This document shows positions 1 through 4,291 of a stretch of DNA of 6,626 nucleotides, one piece after another (position 1 is the first letter of the stretch; each line of letters starts with the position of its first letter). Below the pieces are notes generated by a model. That model did no database searches and was not told the origin of the DNA. It saw nothing but the letters and a program-made list of their open reading frames with translations. Location: the NCBI GenBank assembly GCA_020433785.1, contig JAGRCC010000782.1:1-6626 (forward strand). Direction: 5' to 3'. A program made the position numbers and the translations under genes. Source of the DNA: Anaerolineae bacterium (GTDB lineage Bacteria > Chloroflexota > Anaerolineae > 4572-78 > J111).

Positions 1-252
1 TTGTGTTTGAGGAGAGAGTTGACGTACGCTCTGAGCCACATCAAATCCCGTCATATCCGGCATGTGGTAGTCGGTGATAACTAAGTTGTAAGACTTTTCT
101 TGGAGCTTGGCAATGGCATCCTGCCCGCTGTGGGCAATGTCAATTACACTATGACTGGCAAATTTATTTAAGCCCGTTGAGACTATGTAGGTGATGTCGG
201 GATCGTCATCAATAATTAAAACATGATTCATTTGCGGATTCTGGTTCATCAT
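1..252 (-). CDS. Response regulator receiver (CheY-like REC) protein, 3' part missing at window edge
   Basis: I translated this by hand from the reverse complement; 84 codons are visible and the frame is still open at base 1. The N-terminus reads MMNQNPQMNHVLIIDDDPDI, with the acidic Mg-binding pair at D15/D16. The phosphoacceptor is D61 in the context VITDYHMPDMTGFDV, the usual strand-3 and loop sequence of a REC domain. The conserved Thr/Ser and Lys of the second half lie outside the window, so any output domain (DNA-binding, GGDEF, kinase or none) cannot be seen. Two tandem ATGs (252 and 249) follow an AAGGA ribosome binding site; the second has the better spacing (7 bases against 4). The protein would accept phosphate from a histidine kinase. 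The kinase at 3431-1410 is a possible donor, but a 318-base gap separates this gene from that operon, so it may be transcribed separately. Confidence 0.9.
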   Translation of the reverse strand, partial: MMNQNPQMNHVLIIDDDPDITYIVSTGLNKFASHSVIDIAHSGQDAIAKLQEKSYNLVITDYHMPDMTGFDVAQSVRQLSPQTQ

Positions 253-570
253 TTTTTCCTTATTGTCGAAGTATTTTTACTCAAGTTAACTGTTACTTCC
301 AAAAAGGGGAAATAGTTAGGAATAAGAAATTCAGGATAAAATAAAATAATACTTCCCTAATCTCCAATTGGAATTCCAATTTTTAGCAGCACTTGAGCAG
401 CAAAACAAGTTCTTACTTTTTAGTGTAGCACAGATAAGACGATTTGATTGTAGAAACTATGTAGAGGCTTTGTGGAAGTAATAAATCACGGACAACAGCT
501 GTCTCTTCGATATAGCCCTCACTGGCTCACTGACCAAGCGGCGGCTATCTATTATTATAGACCGAGTATT
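253..570. other. AT-rich intergenic region between two response regulator genes
   Basis: I see no convincing gene in these 318 bases. The only open frame of note is on the plus strand (472-690) and largely overlaps the end of the neighbouring regulator gene. The region is visibly more AT-rich than the flanking genes. It holds a 16-bp perfect palindrome (366-381) and presumably the promoter of the left-edge receiver gene. One weak minus-strand candidate is TTGTTT, 17 bases, TAAAAA, overlapping the approach to the palindrome. I found no hairpin followed by a T-run, so no intrinsic terminator for the upstream regulator is evident. Confidence 0.6.
366..381. promoter_or_regulatory. Perfect 16-bp palindrome AATTGGAATTCCAATT, possible operator
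   Basis: The 16 bases are exactly self-complementary, and an overlapping shorter palindrome, CCAATTGG (364-371), shares half of it. The site is about 115 bases upstream of the start of the left-edge receiver gene, where a dimeric regulator could bind. It lacks a loop and a following T-run, so it is not a standard terminator. The AT-rich surroundings make chance palindromes more likely, so an operator role is only a suggestion. Confidence 0.3.
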
Positions 571-1413
571 TTATTCGATCTGATAGCCGACATTCCGTAT
601 GGTTCGGATGAGATCAGGTTGTCCGGTCGCTTGCTTTATCTTTTGACGAATATGATAAATATGCGTTCTAATGAGACCACTGGCTTCTGACGGCGCCGCT
701 TCATAACCTTGAACCGCCGCGACCAACTCTTGAGAAGAGATGACCCGCGGTGATTGAGTTACCATGTAGACGACCATATCGAATTCGATAGGGCTAAGCT
801 CTAAAGGTCGATCGTCAAGTGCAATAGAATGCCGATCGAAATTGATGGTTAAGCTACCTTTTTGTAAGGTGTTTTCTGTCTTAACACGCTGTGGTTTTGA
901 CTCAGCCGGAGCCGTTTTCGATGAATCAACTCCAGCCGATGAGTCTGGGGTAGAGCGATCGGCGATAGTGGCTCTAATTTCGGTGAGCGTACTCGATAGA
1001 TTTTGCTCGACCTGATGCAGCAAATTACGTTGGCGGAGGTTAAGTTGATGCTTGAGTAATCCTCTTTTAATGACATGTCGCAGTTCATCAGCTTGACAAG
1101 GTTTAAACAAATAGTCGTAGGCTCCGTGTCGCAACGCATCGATGGCGGTATTCAGTGAGGCATGAGCTGTGAGGATAATCGCCACTGTATCCAGCGACTG
1201 CGCGCGCATGGCAGACAGCACTTCAGTGCCGGTCATGTCGCCCAAATTAATATCAAGTAAGGCCAGGTCGAAAACTTCTTGGCTGATTATCTCCAAAGCC
1301 GCTTGTCCGTCTTTGGCGGCGACTACTTCGTAACCGTCATTCATTAACATTTCAACTAATGTTAGGCGAATGGCTAATTCATCATCAACAACTAAGATTT
1401 TGGCAGAATTCAT
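571..1413 (-). CDS. Two-component response regulator: REC plus OmpR/PhoB-type winged helix
   Basis: This 280-residue regulator receives phosphate from a partner kinase and binds DNA. The receiver domain (about 4-118) shows ILVVDDE with D10/D11, phosphoacceptor D54 in LALLDINLGDMTG, switch T82 in ILTAHAS and the invariant K104 in YLFKP. The TAHASLNTAIDALRHGAYDYLFKP stretch resembles NtrC-type receivers, yet no AAA+ domain follows. Instead there is a charged helix (about 110-150), a Ser/Ala/Lys-rich linker (about 152-182) and a C-terminal winged helix (about 186-280) with LSPIEFDMVVYM, the recognition-helix segment SGLIRTHIYHIRQKI and the wing IRTIRNVGYQIE. The ATG overlaps the kinase stop codon (ATGA at 1413-1410), with AGGA 7 bases upstream, so the pair is probably translationally coupled. 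The long linker makes it larger than a typical 220-240-residue OmpR protein. The DNA targets are unknown. Confidence 0.93.
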   Translation of the reverse strand: MNSAKILVVDDELAIRLTLVEMLMNDGYEVVAAKDGQAALEIISQEVFDLALLDINLGDMTGTEVLSAMRAQSLDTVAIILTAHASLNTAIDALRHGAYDYLFKPCQADELRHVIKRGLLKHQLNLRQRNLLHQVEQNLSSTLTEIRATIADRSTPDSSAGVDSSKTAPAESKPQRVKTENTLQKGSLTINFDRHSIALDDRPLELSPIEFDMVVYMVTQSPRVISSQELVAAVQGYEAAPSEASGLIRTHIYHIRQKIKQATGQPDLIRTIRNVGYQIE

Positions 1414-3431
1414 GGGTCGGTCCTGGGGGGATGGCTAACACGAACATCGTTGCTATTTGTTAAAGGGAGCAAAATAGTAAAGGTGGTCCCCACGCTTAAC
1501 CGGCTGTTGACCGTAATTTGCCCACCATGAGCTTCGATAATTTTATAACAAACAAATAACCCAAACCCTGAACCATGCGGCTTGGTTGTAAACATCGGTT
1601 CAAAAATACGGGGCAGTACTTGTTCTGCTATCCCACTACCGGTGTCGGCGAAGCTAATGGTAATAACCGGCTGAGGTGACTCTTTGTCTGTCGCAGATTC
1701 GATCATGGTGGTCACCGTCAGCAGCCGGAGTCGATCGTGCATCGCATCGATGGCATTAAGCATGAGGTTAAGAAAAACCTGTTTAAGGCGGTCTGGGCTG
1801 CCTTCATATAGCAGCGGCTTTGTCAGCCACTCCCGCTTAACCGTGATATGCTGCTTTTGCAGCTGCTTTTGGGTCAGTTGTAAGACGCTATCGAGCAGTT
1901 CATGTAAATCGATAACTTGAATTTCTTCCGGAGCTATATGAAAAAAATCATCAATCGAGGCCGGATTATCAACGCCAGGCTGCGTCTCGTGATATTCGTA
2001 GAACTCAAGCATACGGCGGACAATACCGGCGATGCGTCTAAGTTCATCCGATGCGATATTAGTGAATAGGGTTATCTTGTCCGGACGTTGTTTTCCGCCC
2101 GCTTCTTCCTGAAGCAGCACCATACAATTTTGAATGGCCTGGATGGGATTGTTGATTTCGTGAGCAATGGAGCCGACCAAGCGCCCCAAAGCTGCCATTT
2201 TTTCGATCTGGATCAGTTGAGCCTGCGACCGCTGTAAGCGATGAAACTGCTCTCGTTCAGCCTGATACAGCCGCGCATTTTCAATGGCGATCGCCACCGA
2301 ACGTGATAATGATTCCAATAGCGCCAGATCGTGCTGAGTAAACCCCGCTTCAAATTTGTTGATCACCTCAAAAACACCCACCAATTTATCTTGGAAAAGA
2401 ATAGGGGCCGCCAGAATCGATTCAGTGCTGAGATCGGTCATGGCATCAATGCCGTTATAAAAACGGGGATCGCGCCGGACATCATTGACGATGGCCGGCT
2501 GCTGAGATCGGGCCACCCAGCCGGCTACCCCCTGGGATAACGGCAGACGGATGCCGGCTAGCGTATCAGGATACGGCCCGTCGGTGATGGCAAAAACCAA
2601 ATCTTGGCGTTGGGCATCGTATAATAAAATAGCTGTCCCCTCCACATTGAGCATGGTTCTCACTTCAACGATAGTTTTTTCTAGAACGGTGGCCAAATCG
2701 AGCGTTGACGCCACGACTCGCGTGGCCCGATTAAGCGCCGCCAATTCTTTAGCGCGCTGCTGGGTTTCCAAATACAACCGGGCATTCTCCAGGGCTACAG
2801 CGGCTTGCATTGCCAGGGTTTGGAGGACACGCTGATCAGCCGGAGTAAAGCTGTGTGAGCGAATGTGTTTCGCATGCAGGATACCTGTCACCTGTTCGCG
2901 AATTTTTAGGGGCACACAAAACTCCGCCCGGACCGGTTCGCTTTTGATCATCTCTTGCGGCTCGCCGGCAGCCGACGCATCGGCCAGGTAATGGGATTGG
3001 CCACGAAGCGCCACCTGTACGCCCGGACAAGCCGCCGCCGTATTCAGCGCAAAGTGCGTGTTGAGCGTTTCTAACCGGCCATCATCAAGCAGCCGGTAAC
3101 GGTAAATCAGTTCTTGAGCTGAGTCAGATATAGAGGCATATTCAATGGACTTTAACGACAGGATACGGGTAGCGGTCTCCAAAACCCGATGAATGATAGC
3201 CTCTTCATCGTAGAGGAGAGTCAATTCATGGCCCAGTTGATGAATTGCGGTTAACCGGGCTTCCAAATCCGGACCCTGAGACGCGGTTTGACGCCGTTTG
3301 GCGAAGAGTTCGGCGGCGGAATTTATAGAAAGGATGAAACCAGCGAGACTGAGGAGGTTACCGATCCGGCTTATCGTCTTAAAAAGCAAAGTCAGTTCCC
3401 AGGCGGCGTGTTTGAGAAAGTTGTAAACCAT
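1410..3431 (-). CDS. GAF-GAF sensor histidine kinase
   Basis: This 673-residue kinase has two GAF sensor domains (about 58-215 and 232-388). Each ends in the usual helix, ALENARLY or AIENARLY, which leads into a coiled coil. The HisKA domain carries the phosphorylated histidine H424 in GRLVGSIAHEINNPIQAI. The HATPase domain has the N-box NLMLNAIDAM (N559), G1 DTGSGI (596-601), the F-box IFEPMFTTK and G2 GSGFGL (620-625), so the ATP site looks complete. The HEINNP H-box resembles NtrB/HPK4-type kinases. Residues about 22-43 are moderately hydrophobic and might anchor the N-terminus, but no clear pair of transmembrane helices exists, so a cytoplasmic enzyme sensing small molecules, redox state or light-type cofactors is likely; the ligand is unknown. 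The start lacks a strong ribosome binding site, but an in-frame TGA 27 bases upstream limits alternatives. The stop overlaps the start of the regulator gene, its probable phosphotransfer partner. Confidence 0.93.
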   Translation of the reverse strand: MVYNFLKHAAWELTLLFKTISRIGNLLSLAGFILSINSAAELFAKRRQTASQGPDLEARLTAIHQLGHELTLLYDEEAIIHRVLETATRILSLKSIEYASISDSAQELIYRYRLLDDGRLETLNTHFALNTAAACPGVQVALRGQSHYLADASAAGEPQEMIKSEPVRAEFCVPLKIREQVTGILHAKHIRSHSFTPADQRVLQTLAMQAAVALENARLYLETQQRAKELAALNRATRVVASTLDLATVLEKTIVEVRTMLNVEGTAILLYDAQRQDLVFAITDGPYPDTLAGIRLPLSQGVAGWVARSQQPAIVNDVRRDPRFYNGIDAMTDLSTESILAAPILFQDKLVGVFEVINKFEAGFTQHDLALLESLSRSVAIAIENARLYQAEREQFHRLQRSQAQLIQIEKMAALGRLVGSIAHEINNPIQAIQNCMVLLQEEAGGKQRPDKITLFTNIASDELRRIAGIVRRMLEFYEYHETQPGVDNPASIDDFFHIAPEEIQVIDLHELLDSVLQLTQKQLQKQHITVKREWLTKPLLYEGSPDRLKQVFLNLMLNAIDAMHDRLRLLTVTTMIESATDKESPQPVITISFADTGSGIAEQVLPRIFEPMFTTKPHGSGFGLFVCYKIIEAHGGQITVNSRLSVGTTFTILLPLTNSNDVRVSHPPRTDP

Positions 3432-3463
3432 AACCAGTAAGTTGGATGTCCGAGTTCAGATAA

Positions 3464-3485
3464 GATGTTGCCCCCAAGTAACATC
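3464..3485. repeat. Small hairpin upstream of the histidine kinase
   Basis: GATGTT (3464-3469) pairs with AACATC (3480-3485). The stem extends inward by one G:T and one C:G pair, leaving a six-base CCCCAA loop. It ends 33 bases upstream of the kinase ATG and could lie in its mRNA leader. No T-run follows on the minus strand, so it does not look like an intrinsic terminator. Confidence 0.35.
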
Positions 3486-3500
3486 GCATGTTTAAACGGG

Positions 3501-3548
3501 TCATTAGTCACTGGCTAGGGGTAATGCCCCTTGACCAATGACTAATGA
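3501..3548. repeat. 48-base imperfect inverted repeat made of TCATTAG/TCATTGG-like heptads
   Basis: TCATTAGTCA (3501-3510) is exactly complementary to TGACTAATGA (3539-3548). Pairing continues inward with TGG/CCA and GGG/CCC blocks, with a few mismatches, to a GGGGTAATGCCCC tip. Both arms read as heptads: TCATTAG TCACTGG on the left and, on the opposite strand, TCATTAG TCATTGG on the right. As I recall them, related short heptad repeats are scattered between genes in filamentous cyanobacteria and some other bacteria. No T-run follows either side. Confidence 0.6.
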
Positions 3549-3625
3549 GCGTTTTAGGTATCACGAAGTTAATAAAGGACAGTTATATAAGTAAAGCGAT
3601 TGGGTTGGAATAGACTGCTAGGGTA

Positions 3626-3631
3626 ATTATA
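3626..3631 (-). promoter_or_regulatory. Candidate -10 element (TATAAT) for the kinase-regulator operon
   Basis: The minus strand reads GTTATATAATTACC here, a perfect -10 hexamer. No good -35 match lies at 16-18 bases (GTGTAT is at 17). It is about 195 bases upstream of the kinase ATG. A second, weaker hexamer TATAAC is at 3587-3582. The call rests on the hexamer alone in AT-rich DNA. Confidence 0.3.
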
Positions 3632-3702
3632 TAACAACTTGCCTAAGAATACACCCTTGACTATAAAAAGGGGAACCATCGGCTGTTCGCTTTCTAGGGC
3701 GA

Positions 3703-4137
3703 TCAGTCGATCAATGTAGTGATACCGGCAGCATCAATATGTTTGGCTGTATCGGTATAATGGCGCAGGCGACTGACCTGACCAGCGTCATTAAACGACC
3801 ATAGGTGCATTTCTTCATCTCGAAAGTGAGCGCCGGTCATGGGAACCTCGGCCTCGATCACCAATTCAGCAGCTACCTTATTATCACCGGCCATTATCGA
3901 CAGCACTTGAAACTCGTGGATTTTCCACTGACCGACAATCTTGAAGAACTCAAGCGCACCCTCACGACCCTCTTCGGCTTGGAGCCAAGGCACGCCGGCG
4001 TGTTGGGCCGAGTTATCGGCCCAGGCTTCCCACTGCACATCTTCAGCCAGATAAGACAATATAGTGGGAATATCGCCTTTACCAAAGGCTTCATAGATTT
4101 TAGAGACTGTTGCTAAATTATCATTCATCGTCGCCAT
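3703..4137 (-). CDS. SnoaL-like / NTF2-fold protein (ketosteroid-isomerase-related)
   Basis: This 144-residue single-domain protein matches the SnoaL-like (COG3631-type) pattern. The N-terminal helices and first strand read VSKIYEAFGKGDIPTILSYL and AEDVQWE. A central GREGALEFFKIVG helix follows, then strands LVIEAEVPMTG and EEMHLWSFNDAGQVSRLRHYTDT, the last being the usual C-terminal strand pattern of the family. Members form cone-shaped alpha+beta dimers with a hydrophobic pocket; many have no known reaction, so I assign no substrate. There is no signal peptide, so it should be cytoplasmic. The first ATG is chosen because AAGGAG lies 7-9 bases upstream; ATG codon 4 is a poorer choice. It follows the sigma chimera after 154 bases but probably has its own promoter (TATAAT at 4189-4184). 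SnoaL-type domains are known as C-terminal regulatory extensions of ECF41-type sigma factors, which makes this neighbour notable. Confidence 0.85.
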   Translation of the reverse strand: MATMNDNLATVSKIYEAFGKGDIPTILSYLAEDVQWEAWADNSAQHAGVPWLQAEEGREGALEFFKIVGQWKIHEFQVLSIMAGDNKVAAELVIEAEVPMTGAHFRDEEMHLWSFNDAGQVSRLRHYTDTAKHIDAAGITTLID

Positions 4138-4183
4138 AGTAGCTCTCCTTTGAAAATGTAATATAAAAATTGACCTGAGATTA

Positions 4184-4189
4184 ATTATA
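4184..4189 (-). promoter_or_regulatory. Candidate -10 element (TATAAT) for the SnoaL-like gene
   Basis: The minus strand reads GCAGTATAATTAATC, a perfect -10 hexamer 46 bases upstream of the ATG. The best -35 is the weak TTGTTC at 18 bases. The element lies between the 44-bp palindrome and the gene, so transcription starting here would be independent of the sigma chimera. Confidence 0.4.
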
Positions 4190-4233
4190 CTGCAACAAAG
4201 ACGGGGAGAACAAACGGAGAGTCATGACCATAC

Positions 4234-4277
4234 CAGACCTTACAGGTATTCAAACGTTTGAAAACCTGTAAGGTCTG
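4234..4277. repeat. 44-bp near-perfect palindrome, possible REP-like element or transcription stop
   Basis: The arms CAGACCTTACAGGT (4234-4247) and ACCTGTAAGGTCTG (4264-4277) are exact complements. The middle, TTCAAACGTTTGAA (4249-4262), is itself a perfect palindrome, and only the A/A pair at 4248/4263 breaks the symmetry. The RNA would form a very stable stem. It begins 14 bases after the stop codon of the sigma chimera, a typical place for a 3' end, but no T-run follows on either strand. It could be a terminator needing help, a processing or mRNA-stabilising structure, or one copy of a dispersed palindromic repeat. Confidence 0.75.
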
Positions 4278-4291
4278 AAGTTCGGCCGATT

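Larger units (their letters stand above)
3432..3702. other. Intergenic region with hairpins and probable kinase promoter
   Basis: There is no credible gene in these 271 bases. Reading toward the kinase (minus strand), it contains a perfect TATAAT at 3631-3626, then a heptad-based inverted repeat (3501-3548), then a small hairpin (3464-3485), and then the kinase start. If the TATAAT is used, the kinase mRNA has a leader of roughly 185-190 bases carrying both structures. A short CCCTT/AAGGG inverted repeat (3654-3658 and 3668-3672) after the SnoaL-like gene is too weak to call a terminator. Confidence 0.5.

Noticed and set aside
542..589. Inverted repeat CGGCTATC (542-549) / GATAGCCG (582-589)
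   Set aside because: Arms of only 8 bp are separated by 32 bases, one arm lies inside the regulator's last codons, and no T-run follows; it could easily be chance.
472..690. Plus-strand open frame of 72 codons
   Set aside because: It overlaps the conserved C-terminal winged helix of the minus-strand regulator for much of its length, lacks recognisable motifs and has no good ribosome binding site.
849..1139. Minus-strand 96-codon frame inside the regulator gene
   Set aside because: It lies in another frame within a clear REC plus winged-helix gene and has no domain-like features.
3654..3672. CCCTT/AAGGG inverted repeat with A/T-rich loop after the SnoaL-like gene
   Set aside because: A five-pair stem with a nine-base loop and no following T-run is too weak for a terminator.
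3805..4116. Plus-strand 103-codon frame opposite the SnoaL-like gene
   Set aside because: It lies antisense within a well-supported gene that has a strong ribosome binding site; no recognisable motifs.
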